Shown here piece after piece: positions 35,231 to 43,697 of a DNA stretch of 64,000 nt. The stretch is from Anaerolineaceae bacterium (GTDB lineage: Bacteria; Chloroflexota; Anaerolineae; Aggregatilineales; Phototrophicaceae), in contig JACKCH010000012.1 of NCBI GenBank assembly GCA_020634115.1, positions 62,001 to 126,000 on the forward strand, in the 5' to 3' direction. Both the position numbers and the translations under genes were made by a program. Positions within the stretch are counted from its first letter, which is position 1. Each line of letters starts with the position of its first letter. The notes beneath the pieces were generated by a model. The model did no database searches, was not told the origin of the DNA, and was given only the letters and a program-made list of their open reading frames with translations.

Positions 35231-36115
35231 ATGATTGAAGTTACCAATCTCAGCAAGACCTATAACGGCGATGTCCACGCCCTGCGCGGGGTTGACCTGG
35301 ACATCCAAAATGGTATGTTCGGGCTGGTCGGCCCTAATGGTGCGGGCAAAACTACGCTGATGCGGATTCTCGCCGGGCTGATCCGCCCCACCACCGGGAC
35401 AGTGCGGGTTTTCGGCCATGATGTCACTACCCTGCAAGGGAAATTCGAGGCGAAAGCGGTACTGGGCTACCTGCCGCAGGAACTCGGTCTGTATCCCAAC
35501 CTGACCGGGCGCGAGTTCCTCGACTACATCGCCATCCTCAAAGGTGTCACGGATAAGCGTGTCCGCCGTCGGCAGGTGGAAGACTTGCTCGAATCGGTTC
35601 GGCTAGTGGATGCCGCTGACCGCCGCCTCAAGACGTATTCCGGGGGGATGAAACGCCGTATTGGAGTGGCGCAGGCACTGCTCGGCAGCCCCAAACTGCT
35701 GATTGTGGATGAACCGACGGTTGGTCTTGACCCGGAGGAACGGGTGCGCTTTCGTAATCTGCTTTCCGAAATGGCGAGCCGCTGTACCGTGATCCTCTCG
35801 ACGCATATTGTCGAGGACATCAGTCATAGCTGTAATGACCTGGCTGTGATTAGCGAGGGGCGGGTGATCTTTCGCGGTGCGCCGGGTGACTTGATTACCC
35901 AGGCACGCGGGCATGTGTGGTCTATTACGACGCAAGGCGAACGCCCGAATCATGGGCTGGCGGTGGTTTCGACGTTACAGATGCACGATGGCGTCCAATA
36001 CCGTGTCCTGGGTATGCCAGAGGCGGGCTACAACGCCGTCTCGATTGAACCCAGCCTGGAAGATGGCTATATCTGGTTGATGCGCCAGCATAGTTCTGTT
36101 CCGGCGTCGTATTGA
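35231..36115 (+). CDS. ABC transporter ATP-binding protein (ABC-2 exporter type)
   Basis: This 294-residue ATPase is complete: Walker A GPNGAGKTTLMRIL (about residues 37-50), Q-loop GYLPQELGLYPNLTG, signature YSGGMKRRIGVAQALLG, Walker B LLIVDEPTVGLDPEER and H-loop ILSTHIVED. The C-terminal 70 residues form an accessory domain common in exporters. It is the only ATPase in the operon, after six membrane proteins, and so presumably powers one or more combinations of them. An amino-acid or metabolite export role cannot be told from the sequence. Confidence 0.9.
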   Translation: MIEVTNLSKTYNGDVHALRGVDLDIQNGMFGLVGPNGAGKTTLMRILAGLIRPTTGTVRVFGHDVTTLQGKFEAKAVLGYLPQELGLYPNLTGREFLDYIAILKGVTDKRVRRRQVEDLLESVRLVDAADRRLKTYSGGMKRRIGVAQALLGSPKLLIVDEPTVGLDPEERVRFRNLLSEMASRCTVILSTHIVEDISHSCNDLAVISEGRVIFRGAPGDLITQARGHVWSITTQGERPNHGLAVVSTLQMHDGVQYRVLGMPEAGYNAVSIEPSLEDGYIWLMRQHSSVPASY

Positions 36116-36147
36116 ATGTTTTGGCTGTTCAATTGCGGTGGTTTTCG

Positions 36148-36187
36148 GTAGGGGAGGGGCAGTGTGACCGCGCCGGGCCGCCCCTAC
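36148..36187. repeat. Intergenic palindrome, CCCTAC family, at the end of the ABC operon
   Basis: GTAGGGG at 36148-36154 and CCCCTAC at 36181-36187 pair around an imperfect GC-rich middle. It lies between the ABC ATPase (plus) and the HEAT pseudogene (minus), touching the latter's stop codon. Confidence 0.5.
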
Positions 36188-37894
36188 TTGTCAGATTTAT
36201 TTTTAGACATTATCTGATCTATCGCTTCTTGCGCCCGGGTGCGAATAGACCAGGTTGGATCGGCAATGAATCTGGTAAGCGGATCAATCGCCTGGGGATC
36301 GCCTAGCTGACCTAAAGCGACAATCACGGCTCTACGGACTTCAACATCCTCATCGGCAAGGGTTTCAATAAGGGGCGCAACGGCTTTTTTGTTGCCTGTC
36401 TTTCCCAGAGCAAGGGCAGCACCGGAGCGAAGACCCCAACTAGAATCAGAAAGGAGGCGAATAAGGTTGTCAACGGCAGAGTTAGAGACAGGGTAATTCC
36501 CGATTATCAGCCTATCAAACGCGGTACGAAGATTGTCTTTTGGGTCGTTAGATGAATGAGTCAGATTAGCCACCGTGCTTATCTTACCAATCTCTCCTAG
36601 AGCTTCAACAACGATGTGGCGAAAATGGTATTCTCCGCTATGCTCTAAAAAAGCGCACGGATTAAGGGATTTACCGCTTTAGCGTTGCCGATTTTGCCAA
36701 GAAGCCTCACTGCGTCGTTACGAGCCGCGCTCGTTCTCCCGAAAGAATCGCGTATCAGGTCTTCAATGGAACGCGCTCCCATGCGCCCAACCTTCAAAGA
36801 CGCCAGAGATAATCTGGCTGATGAAAGAATCCTGATAAAAGATAGCACGAAGCAGAGCATCTACAGCAGGCGAGCCTATTTCTTCCAGTGCTTTGATAGC
36901 CTGCCTACGCGGTCTTGTATTCGAAGCAAATAACATGCAAACCAGCGTATCTATCGCCCTCAGATCCCCGATCTTTCCTAAGGATTCAATCGCACAACTG
37001 CAAATATAATTGTACGGGTCGTTAAGGGCTTGCTTGAGTGCATCAACGGCTCTGGGATCCTGTAGCTGCCCCAGAGATTTAATCGCAGCCTCACGAACGT
37101 ATACAATCTCATCGGATGCGGACTGAATCAAGGCATCTACTGCCCTGGAATCGCCGATTTTTCCTAAGGCTTCGGCGGCGCACCAGCGAACGTCCTGATT
37201 CTCATCCGCGAGCAGGAGAATCAAGACATCTATAGTTTCAGCGGCGACCATAGCTCCGAGAATTTCAGCCGAATGCCTGCGAATGTGGGATTCGAGTCCG
37301 ATAGGGTCTGCATCATTAGGGTGACAGCCTGCGGGTCGCCGATTTTCCTATCGCTTCGGCTGCATACTGGCGAACCGCTTCAGATTGATCTTGGAGCGCG
37401 GCTATCAGGGGTTCAACCGCCCGAACATCGCGTATCTTGCCCAATGCTTCGGCTGCGCTCCGGCGGACATTTTGATCGCTATCTGAAAGTGCCTGTAGCA
37501 AAGAATCGCCTGCTTGAGCGTCACCAATTTTCCCCAGAGCTTCAGCCGAATTTTCGCGCATAGCTGCATCGGAGTCGGAAAGCGCTAGGAGCAGGGCATC
37601 TACCGCGGGAGAACCTATCCGCGTTACAAGCGCAACCGCGCTTTGACGTGTAGTGCGATGCGAACTAGAGAACGTTTGAATCAAGGCATCCAACGCCGGA
37701 AGCCCAATTTTTTTCAGCGCAGAAAACGCCGTCCAGTGACAACCCTCATCCTGATCTGACAGCAGTTTAGCCAGCGCGTCCACAGCATTAGGGCCACCAA
37801 TCGCACCCAACGCTTCTGCCGCATTTTTGCGAACAACCGCATCCTCATGAGAAAGATCACGTACTAATGCTTCAATAGGTTCCTGATCGGTCAT
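36184..37894 (-). pseudogene. HEAT-repeat (PBS-lyase-type) protein broken by at least four frameshifts
   Basis: Read from 37894 leftwards, four open pieces (37894-37316, 37251-36763, about 36810-36645 and 36573-36184) encode consecutive ~31-residue HEAT repeats of the type VDALxxALSDxxxxVRxxAAEALGKIGD. Continuing translation in the next frame restores the repeat each time. Shifts lie in an A/T run at 37343-37346, near 37285-37300, near 36785-36810, and in an A/T run at 36647-36652. The intact product would be roughly 570 residues. It could be a decaying gene, or homopolymer errors in the assembly. Such proteins act as binding scaffolds. Confidence 0.8.
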
Positions 37895-38188
37895 GTCGCC
37901 GCCTTACCGTTTATTGAGTGGTAAAAGTTGCTCTTGAGAATCTGTTTTAGTGCCAGGTGTTGTCCGTTGCCTCGTTTTGAACACTGTAGAACACAGTACA
38001 CTTCAACTTATATCATGATCTTTATGCACCCTGCACAGCTATTGTTGTATTGTTATTGTACTCTTATGACAAGTCGCGCGGGTGAAAGTGACGTTTTTTA
38101 CTGCCCGTGACCCGCCGCTTTCCGGTATGGTAGAGGTAATTCACGATGGCTTAAAGCATCTATCCATCCAGCATAACAGGAGAACTTG
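37895..38188. other. Intergenic region upstream of the 2-oxoacid oxidoreductase operon
   Basis: About 294 bases with divergent promoters expected. The middle (38030-38070) is AT-rich and carries a promoter-like sequence listed separately. GCGGGT and ACCCGC arms near 38077-38113 could form a weak hairpin in the leader. Confidence 0.4.
38042..38070 (+). promoter_or_regulatory. Candidate sigma-70-type promoter of the oxidoreductase operon
   Basis: TTGTTG (38042-38047) and TATGAC (38065-38070) are separated by 17 bases, about 120 bases before the ferredoxin start. Both boxes match consensus only in part. Confidence 0.4.
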
Positions 38189-38440
38189 ATGGCAAAAGGA
38201 ACAATTGTGATTAATCAGGATCGCTGTAAGGGCTGTGGTTTGTGTCCAACGGTATGCCCGCAGAATGTGATCCTGATGGCTGACGATGTGCTGAACGCAA
38301 AAGGGTATCACCCCGCCGCACTGGTAGACCCGGACGAACAGTGTACCGGGTGCGCGATCTGCGCGGTGATCTGCCCGGATGTGTGCATTACGGTTTATCG
38401 AGATACCCCGGCGAAAAAGCACGCGCCGGTTGTGGCCTAG
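38189..38440 (+). CDS. 2[4Fe-4S] ferredoxin subunit (delta) of 2-oxoacid:ferredoxin oxidoreductase
   Basis: This 83-residue protein has two typical [4Fe-4S] motifs, CKGCGLCPTVCP and CTGCAICAVICP. It passes electrons between the catalytic subunits and soluble ferredoxin. AGGAG lies seven bases before the ATG at 38189. It is first in a four-gene operon with alpha, beta and gamma subunits, an order usual for Kor/Vor-type enzymes. Confidence 0.92.
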   Translation: MAKGTIVINQDRCKGCGLCPTVCPQNVILMADDVLNAKGYHPAALVDPDEQCTGCAICAVICPDVCITVYRDTPAKKHAPVVA

Positions 38441-38457
38441 AAAAGGGAGGCGCATAC

Positions 38458-39537
38458 ATGGCAAAAGAACTCCTCAAAGGCAACGTCGCCATCGCAGAAG
38501 CCGCCCTCCGTGCGGGATTAGAAGCCTATTTTGGATACCCCATCACCCCCCAAACCGAACTCCTCGAACACCTTTCTAAACGTATGATCCAACTGAACCG
38601 GGTTTTTCTGCAAGCGGAGAGCGAAGTCGCTTCGATTAACATGGTGTATGGCGCGGCGTGCGCGGGCGTGCGGGTGATGACTTCTTCGTCCAGCCCTGGA
38701 ATCAGCCTGATGCAGGAAGGATTCTCCTACATCGCGGCCTCGGATGTCCCGGCAGTCGTGGTAGACATCATGCGTGGTGGGCCGGGACTGGGCAATATCC
38801 AGCCGTCGCAGGGGGATTACTTCCAGGTGACACGCTCGGCGGGGCACGGCGATTATCACCCGATTGTCCTCGCTCCGGCGTCGGTGCAGGAAGCGATTGA
38901 TTTCACGGTGCTGGCATTTGACCTGGCTGATAAGTACCGGCATCTGGTGATGGTGGTGGCGGACGGGCAGATCGGACAGATGATGGAACCGGCGGAACTG
39001 CCGGAGATGCGCCCGGTGCGCACCGAACGACCTGAATGGGCGCTGACCGGCGCGAAAGACCGGGAGAAGAACATCATCACGTCGCTGTTTATGGACCCGG
39101 AGCAAGAAGAAGATTACAACCTGAAAATCCAGGCGCGCTTAAAGACGATAAAAGAGCATGAGCAACGCTGGTATGAACACCTAACGGACGATGCCGAACT
39201 ATTGGTTATCGGCTACGGGACGGCAGGGCGGATCGCATATACGGCTGTCGAGCAGGCGCGGGAAAAGGGGCTGAAAGTCGGGCTGCTGCGCCCACAAACG
39301 CTGTGGCCGTTCCCGGAGAACCGGATTTCCGAATTGGCTGACCAGGTGCGCGGCTGTCTGGTGGTGGAAATGAACGCCGGGCAGATGCTGGAAGACGTGC
39401 GGTTGGCGGTTGGCGGACAGGTTCCGGTGAATTTCTATGGCCGGATGGGTGGCATGATCCCCATGCCGGACGATGTTTTAGCCGCAATTGAAGAAACCAT
39501 CACCCGGCTGAACACTGCCGATGGTATACCCGTATAG
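38458..39537 (+). CDS. vorB: 2-oxoacid:ferredoxin oxidoreductase alpha subunit (VorB type)
   Basis: The 359-residue subunit holds the pyrimidine-binding and transketolase C-type domains. Visible are GNVAIAEAALRAGLEAYFGY with PITPQTELLEHLSKR, the ThDP-side Glu in QAESEVASINMVYGAACAGV, TSSSSPGISLMQEG, and MRGGPGLGNIQPSQGDYFQV. The sequence is closest in style to VorB (3-methyl-2-oxobutanoate dehydrogenase) and KorA, so the substrate is a branched-chain 2-oxoacid or 2-oxoglutarate. AGGGAGG precedes the ATG at 38458. The enzyme makes acyl-CoA and reduced ferredoxin, or runs in reverse to fix CO2. Confidence 0.9.
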   Translation: MAKELLKGNVAIAEAALRAGLEAYFGYPITPQTELLEHLSKRMIQLNRVFLQAESEVASINMVYGAACAGVRVMTSSSSPGISLMQEGFSYIAASDVPAVVVDIMRGGPGLGNIQPSQGDYFQVTRSAGHGDYHPIVLAPASVQEAIDFTVLAFDLADKYRHLVMVVADGQIGQMMEPAELPEMRPVRTERPEWALTGAKDREKNIITSLFMDPEQEEDYNLKIQARLKTIKEHEQRWYEHLTDDAELLVIGYGTAGRIAYTAVEQAREKGLKVGLLRPQTLWPFPENRISELADQVRGCLVVEMNAGQMLEDVRLAVGGQVPVNFYGRMGGMIPMPDDVLAAIEETITRLNTADGIPV

Positions 39538-39555
39538 GTAGGAGGAAGTATCGTT

Positions 39556-40347
39556 ATGGTGGCAACGTTTGACGCACCGGTTTCTGATAATCCCATGCAA
39601 GTTGTATATGAATTCCCCAAGTCACTCTCTCCGGTGGTGACGCACTACTGCCCCGGCTGTACACATGGCATCGCGCACCGGTTGGTCGCGGAGGCGCTGG
39701 ATGAACTTGGCCTGCGGGAAAAAGCGATTCTGGTCGCACCAGTGGGCTGTTCGGTTTTCGCGTACCAGTATTTTGAGACGGATGGCTGCGAGGCGGCGCA
39801 TGGGCGCGCCCCGGCGATGGCAACCGGCCTGAAGCGAGTCCAGCCGGATCATGTCGTCCTCACGTATCAGGGCGACGGCGACCTGGTTTCGATTGGCGCG
39901 GCGGAAATCCTGCACGTGGCGGCGCGGGGCGAAAATATCACCACAATTTTCATCAATAACGCGATTTACGGCATGACCGGCGGGCAGATGGCGCCGACTT
40001 CGCTGCCAGGACAGAAAACCACCTCATCCCCCTTCGGGCGGGATACGAATCTGACCGGCAACCCGATCCGTATGAGCGAATTGCTGGCGAATATGGACGG
40101 CTCGGCCTATATCGTGCGGCGCTCTTTGCATGATGTGAAGAACATCCGCAAGGCGAAAAAAGCGATCATCACAGCACTAAAAGTGCAGCAGGCTGGGCTG
40201 GGCTTCAGCATGGTGGAATTGCTCTCAAGCTGCCCGACCAATTGGGGTATCCAGCCGGACAAGGCGTTGGAATGGATTGAAGACAACATGGTCCCGTATT
40301 TCCCGCTGGGCGATTACAAAGTCCGCGACGAAGTGAACGCGCTGTAG
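39556..40347 (+). CDS. 2-oxoacid:ferredoxin oxidoreductase beta (ThDP) subunit
   Basis: The 263-residue subunit binds the ThDP diphosphate through GDGDLVSIGAAEILHVAARG, followed by NNAIYGMTGGQMAPTS. HYCPGCTHGIAHRLVAEAL near the N-terminus matches the CPGC motif of Kor/Vor beta subunits. It pairs with the alpha subunit upstream. AGGAGG lies at 39539-39544. Confidence 0.92.
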   Translation: MVATFDAPVSDNPMQVVYEFPKSLSPVVTHYCPGCTHGIAHRLVAEALDELGLREKAILVAPVGCSVFAYQYFETDGCEAAHGRAPAMATGLKRVQPDHVVLTYQGDGDLVSIGAAEILHVAARGENITTIFINNAIYGMTGGQMAPTSLPGQKTTSSPFGRDTNLTGNPIRMSELLANMDGSAYIVRRSLHDVKNIRKAKKAIITALKVQQAGLGFSMVELLSSCPTNWGIQPDKALEWIEDNMVPYFPLGDYKVRDEVNAL

Positions 40348-40358
40348 GAGGCCGACTC

Positions 40359-40913
40359 ATGCACGAATCATTTTTGCTGGCTGGGTTTGGCGGCCAGGGC
40401 GTGATGTTCGCCGGGCAGCTTCTCGCTTATGCCGCGATGGACGAAGGGCTGGAAGTGACCTGGATTCCGTCTTACGGGCCAGAGATGCGTGGCGGGACGG
40501 CACACTGTTATGTCGTCATCAGCGACAAGGCCATCGGGTCACCGATTGTCAATAACCCGGATGTGGTGTTTGCCTTTAACAATCCCTCTTTTACCAAGTA
40601 CGAGCATGTAGTGGCAAAGGACGGGCTGCTGGCGAGCAACGCTTCGCTGATTACACAGAAAAGCGAACGACTGGATATTACCCATCTGCCGGTTCCGGCG
40701 ACAGCCATCGCGGACGAAATCGGCAATCTGCGGCTGATGAACGTGGTCATGTTGGGCGCGGTTATCACGACTCGCCCGGTTGTCCCCATTGAGGCGGTTA
40801 TGCGAGCGCTGGAGGAGCATCTTCCGGCGCACAGGCGGGACATGCTGCCGGATAACTTCGCCGCATTGGAACGGGGGGCAGCGTTCGCCAACGAACTGTT
40901 TCCGGTAAATTAA
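40359..40913 (+). CDS. 2-oxoacid:acceptor oxidoreductase gamma subunit
   Basis: The 184-residue subunit shows the family start LLAGFGGQGVMFAGQLLAYA and SYGPEMRGGTAHCYVVIS, which bind the CoA/acceptor side. It completes the delta-alpha-beta-gamma set; GGAGG lies just before the ATG. With all four parts present and intact, the enzyme should be functional. Confidence 0.93.
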   Translation: MHESFLLAGFGGQGVMFAGQLLAYAAMDEGLEVTWIPSYGPEMRGGTAHCYVVISDKAIGSPIVNNPDVVFAFNNPSFTKYEHVVAKDGLLASNASLITQKSERLDITHLPVPATAIADEIGNLRLMNVVMLGAVITTRPVVPIEAVMRALEEHLPAHRRDMLPDNFAALERGAAFANELFPVN

Positions 40914-41013
40914 GGCGAGTGGTGGTATATTTAAGGGTAGTAACTGCGAACGGATAGCCGACTCTGAAACAGGCCGGTTATCCCAACTATTCATGTACTA
41001 CCAAGAGGACAAT

Positions 41014-41439
41014 ATGCTCACAGTAGCCGACATTATGACTTCCAGCCCGATTACCGTCGGGCGCAATACCCCGTTGGGGGAAATCATCGGGATGATGAAG
41101 TCGTATGCCTGCCGCCAGCTACCGGTTGTGGATGAAGGCCGTTTGATCGGCATTATCACTGACCGGGATGTGCGGCTGGCGATGAATTCCCCGCTCACGA
41201 TGCGTGAACACGCACAGGATCAGGCCTTACTCAGCAGCGTCACGGCGGAGGCGTGTATGACCGCTAACCCGATGACGATTGAATCCACCGCTCCGGCGAC
41301 CCACGCCGCGAATCTGATGAACATGTATAAGTTCGGGGCGCTGCCGGTGGTAGACGATGGGAAACTGGTGGGGATTGTCGCCACCGCCGATATTCTCTCC
41401 AGCTATATCAAGCTGCTGGGCGAGAAGGAACAGGCTTAA
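41014..41439 (+). CDS. Two-CBS-domain regulatory protein
   Basis: This 141-residue protein consists of one CBS pair: VADIMTSSPITVGRNTPLGE, QLPVVDEGRLIGIITDRDVR, then CMTANPMTIEST and ALPVVDDGKLVGIVATADIL. Such modules bind adenine nucleotides (AMP, ATP, SAM or NADH) and report energy state. The ATG at 41014 with GAGGA five bases upstream is preferred over the ATG at 40993. It lies 100 bases after the oxidoreductase operon and may modulate it; that link is positional only. Confidence 0.88.
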   Translation: MLTVADIMTSSPITVGRNTPLGEIIGMMKSYACRQLPVVDEGRLIGIITDRDVRLAMNSPLTMREHAQDQALLSSVTAEACMTANPMTIESTAPATHAANLMNMYKFGALPVVDDGKLVGIVATADILSSYIKLLGEKEQA

Positions 41440-41443
41440 GGCG

Positions 41444-41490
41444 GTTAGCGGAATAGCCGGATAGCTTTATAGCCAGTTAGCGGAATAGCC
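41444..41490. repeat. Two exact 15-bp direct repeats, 32-bp period
   Basis: GTTAGCGGAATAGCC occurs at 41444-41458 and again at 41476-41490, immediately after the CBS gene. The spacer contains a partial third unit (GGATAGC, TATAGCC). It could be a degenerate tandem repeat; no function is evident. Confidence 0.6.
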
Positions 41491-41497
41491 TGCAAGC

Positions 41498-41525
41498 GGG
41501 CGTACCGCCGTGCGTCCCTACAATT
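41498..41525 (+). repeat. Dispersed intergenic palindrome, CCCTACAA family
   Basis: GGGCGTAC-CGCC-GTGCGTCCCTACAATT matches the copies at 43613 and 58053 with paired changes in the stem (GGGCGTAC against GTGCGTCC). It lies between the CBS and M24 genes. Confidence 0.65.
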
Positions 41526-41659
41526 CGTATCCACATCAACGATTGAATGTGGAAACGTATCAGATAGAAAAACGTGCCGGGAGGGGTTTCTCCCGGCATT
41601 GTTTTTGGGTGATGGAAAATGAGTGGGCGAAGCAGTGCTTCTCCCCGACAGTATGCAGA

Positions 41660-42862
41660 TCAGGCGGGGAGGGTGAGGCTTTCCAGGTCACGCGGGTAGT
41701 AGGTGAGCAGTTCGATGCCGGAATCGGTGACGACGACGGTATCGGAATGCCGGAAGCCGCCTAACCCTGGCACATACAGTCCCGGTTCGACGGTGAAGAC
41801 CATTCCCGGCTGAATGATGGTTTTATCGCCCTGGTCGAGGAACGGCCCTTCGTGGTAGCGCAGGCCGATGCAGTGGCCGACATGGTGTTTCCAATAATCC
41901 CACAGGTTATGCTGCTCGTAGTAGGCGCGGACGGCGTGATCCACGCTGGCGCAGGTCTGGTCGGGCTGGATGGCGGCGAAAGCAGAGTCCTGCAAGGCGA
42001 CCATGTGATCGAAGAAACGGCGCTGCTCAGCGGAGGGCTGGCCGATTACCATCGTCCGTTCCAGTTCCGAGACATAGCCCCAGACGGGCGCAGTCGCCCC
42101 GGTGACAAGGACATCCCCCGGTTGAAAGACCATGTTGTTCGCCAGCGCGTGGGGGATGGCCGCGTTGCGTCCGATCTGGCCGCGATACCCGGCCATCGCG
42201 CTGCCGGTAAAGGCGTTCTGGGCGCGGTAAATCGGGCCGATGGCGTCGAGCATGGCGCGGTTGGCCTCGTCGCTGGCACGCTGGCTGACCTCGGTTTCGG
42301 TGGCGCCGACGACGGTATAGCGCTGCAAGAGGGTGTGCGCAAGATTTGCCCAACGGCAGCTTTCGCGCAGCAGGGCGATTTCCGCTGGGGATTTTATCAT
42401 CATCTGGTCTTCGATGAAGGCGGCAATCGGCGCGATTTGGGCGCCGGTTAAGCGCGAGAGGGGCAGGCCGCGATAGCCGAAAATCCAGGGATAGCCGTCA
42501 TGATCTACGCCAATGACATCCTTGATGCCCATGTCGGCCAGCATGGACACGAGTTTGTCCATCGGGTGTGGGGTGGCGGGGTATTCGAGGTAGTGGTCTA
42601 CGCGGTCAATGAGGGCGTTGGCCTGAGCGTGCTCGACTTCCAGGCGGGGGACGAACAGGGCGCGTTCGCCACTCCGGGACATGACGAAGGCCATCGGGCG
42701 CTCGGTGGGGATGAAGGCGAAGCCGGTATAATAGAGCAGGTAGTCGCGGTCAAAGAGAACGACGCCGCTGAGGTCGGATTTCTGGATAAAGGCCAGCAGC
42801 GAGTCACAGCGGGCGCGAAATTCAGAGTCGGTAATTTTGAGTTGGGCGGGTGTAACCGTCAT
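41660..42862 (-). CDS. M24 (creatinase/prolidase-fold) protein with altered metal site
   Basis: The 400-residue protein has a creatinase-type N-terminal domain (residues 1 to about 150) and a pita-bread M24 domain. In dimetal aminopeptidases the ligands are Asp, Asp, His, Glu, Glu. By hand alignment these are Gly255, Glu266, His330 (HHVGHCIGLRYHEGP), Glu359 (FTVEPGLYVPG) and Ser373 (GGFRHSDTVVV). Three of five are changed, so normal Xaa-Pro dipeptidase activity is doubtful. A metal-free creatinase-like or other hydrolase is possible. It is probably monocistronic. Confidence 0.82.
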   Translation of the reverse strand: MTVTPAQLKITDSEFRARCDSLLAFIQKSDLSGVVLFDRDYLLYYTGFAFIPTERPMAFVMSRSGERALFVPRLEVEHAQANALIDRVDHYLEYPATPHPMDKLVSMLADMGIKDVIGVDHDGYPWIFGYRGLPLSRLTGAQIAPIAAFIEDQMMIKSPAEIALLRESCRWANLAHTLLQRYTVVGATETEVSQRASDEANRAMLDAIGPIYRAQNAFTGSAMAGYRGQIGRNAAIPHALANNMVFQPGDVLVTGATAPVWGYVSELERTMVIGQPSAEQRRFFDHMVALQDSAFAAIQPDQTCASVDHAVRAYYEQHNLWDYWKHHVGHCIGLRYHEGPFLDQGDKTIIQPGMVFTVEPGLYVPGLGGFRHSDTVVVTDSGIELLTYYPRDLESLTLPA

Positions 42863-42983
42863 CAGATAGCTCCTGAAAGTCTATTTTGCAAAAACAGGTG
42901 AGATGATTATAGCGAGGATGGGCTGCGGGTGGGGGATGGGTGGTATTAGGTGTATTAGACAAGAAAGCAGCGGGCCATTTTTT

Positions 42984-43397
42984 TTATTCTGGTCGCCAAA
43001 TAGCTAGTTCACCTCCTGGCATACAAACTATGCGTAATCCATTGCTGCTTGTTATTTGCCATGCTTCGTATTCAACACTTGATGAAGCAGCTAGAGTAAC
43101 TTCATTCGAGAAATCCAGAACTAGTTTCCCATCTTTAAAGACTTTTGCAGAATCCACCTTTTGATTCAAGATCAACAAGATTTCTGTCAACAAAGTAGCA
43201 TCTTCCCCAGATAAGATTTTTTCTCCGTCTTTAGTTCTGAACAAGATGTCACCCTCAATGCGAACATTTATACTAAGTCCTCGCCACGCAATCTCCAAAA
43301 CGCACCCATAGTCGAAAGTGCATCGTACCACGACACCCATCTCAATAGGTAATAACCAATGATCTTGGTGATCTCTAATAAAAAGATCGTTACTCAT
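42984..43397 (-). CDS. Small orphan protein, DUF6188-like
   Basis: The 137-residue soluble protein (MSNDLFIRDHQDHWLLPIEM ... GELAIWRPE) has a beta-rich pattern with WLLPIEMGVVVRCTFDYGC, then LEIAWRGLSINVRIEGD and SSSVEYEAWQITSSNGLRIV. It resembles small single-domain proteins listed as DUF6188, some of which occur near toxins as immunity proteins, but I cannot confirm this. The ATG at 43397 has AGGA eight bases upstream. It is AT-rich compared with its neighbours and lies beside an IS3 scar, so it may be acquired. Confidence 0.5.
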   Translation of the reverse strand: MSNDLFIRDHQDHWLLPIEMGVVVRCTFDYGCVLEIAWRGLSINVRIEGDILFRTKDGEKILSGEDATLLTEILLILNQKVDSAKVFKDGKLVLDFSNEVTLAASSSVEYEAWQITSSNGLRIVCMPGGELAIWRPE

Positions 43398-43457
43398 TAC
43401 GGCCATCCTGGAATTTGGTCTTGACCCGGTTTGATGGAGAACCAATAAGAGACACTT

Positions 43458-43565
43458 TCACGATAAATGGGTGGCTTCATAATCCGCCGGGCTGCGATAG
43501 CCCAGCGCCTGATGCAGACGCCGGTGATTGTAGTACTGACCGCCGCGATCCGTATGCTGGATTAA
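43458..43565 (-). pseudogene. IS3-family transposase remnant (internal deletion)
   Basis: Thirty-five codons on the minus strand read LIQHTDRGGQY followed directly by YNHRRLHQALGYRSPADYE and a stop. HTDRGGQY is the DDE-domain segment with the second catalytic Asp, and YNxxRxHxALGYRSP is the extreme C-terminus of IS3-type OrfB. About 70 residues that should lie between them, including the catalytic Glu, are missing. The rest of the element and its ends are not recognisable, so this is a scar. Confidence 0.85.
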
Positions 43566-43612
43566 GGCGGTATCCTACTGGCTATCCATTCAATTATCAT
43601 ATATTTTTAGCT

Positions 43613-43642
43613 GGGGCGCACGCCATGCGCCCCTACAATTTT
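43613..43642 (+). repeat. Dispersed intergenic palindrome, CCCTACAA family (clear copy)
   Basis: GGGGCGCA-CGCCA-TGCGCCCC forms an 8-bp stem and is followed by TACAATTTT. This is the best match to the family consensus, and lies between the IS3 scar and the next palindrome. Confidence 0.75.
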
Positions 43643-43658
43643 GCGGCGATATTTACGG

Positions 43659-43690
43659 TACGGGCGGGCAACGGCGACCCGCCCCCTGAC
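43659..43690. repeat. Second GC-rich palindrome next to the cDPGS-like gene
   Basis: CGGGCGGGCAACGGCGACCCGCCC holds GGGCGGG and CCCGCCC arms around a short loop, ending a few bases before the stop of the minus-strand gene at 43698. It may be a further member of the palindrome family and may terminate that gene. Confidence 0.5.
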
Positions 43691-43697
43691 TATCCGC

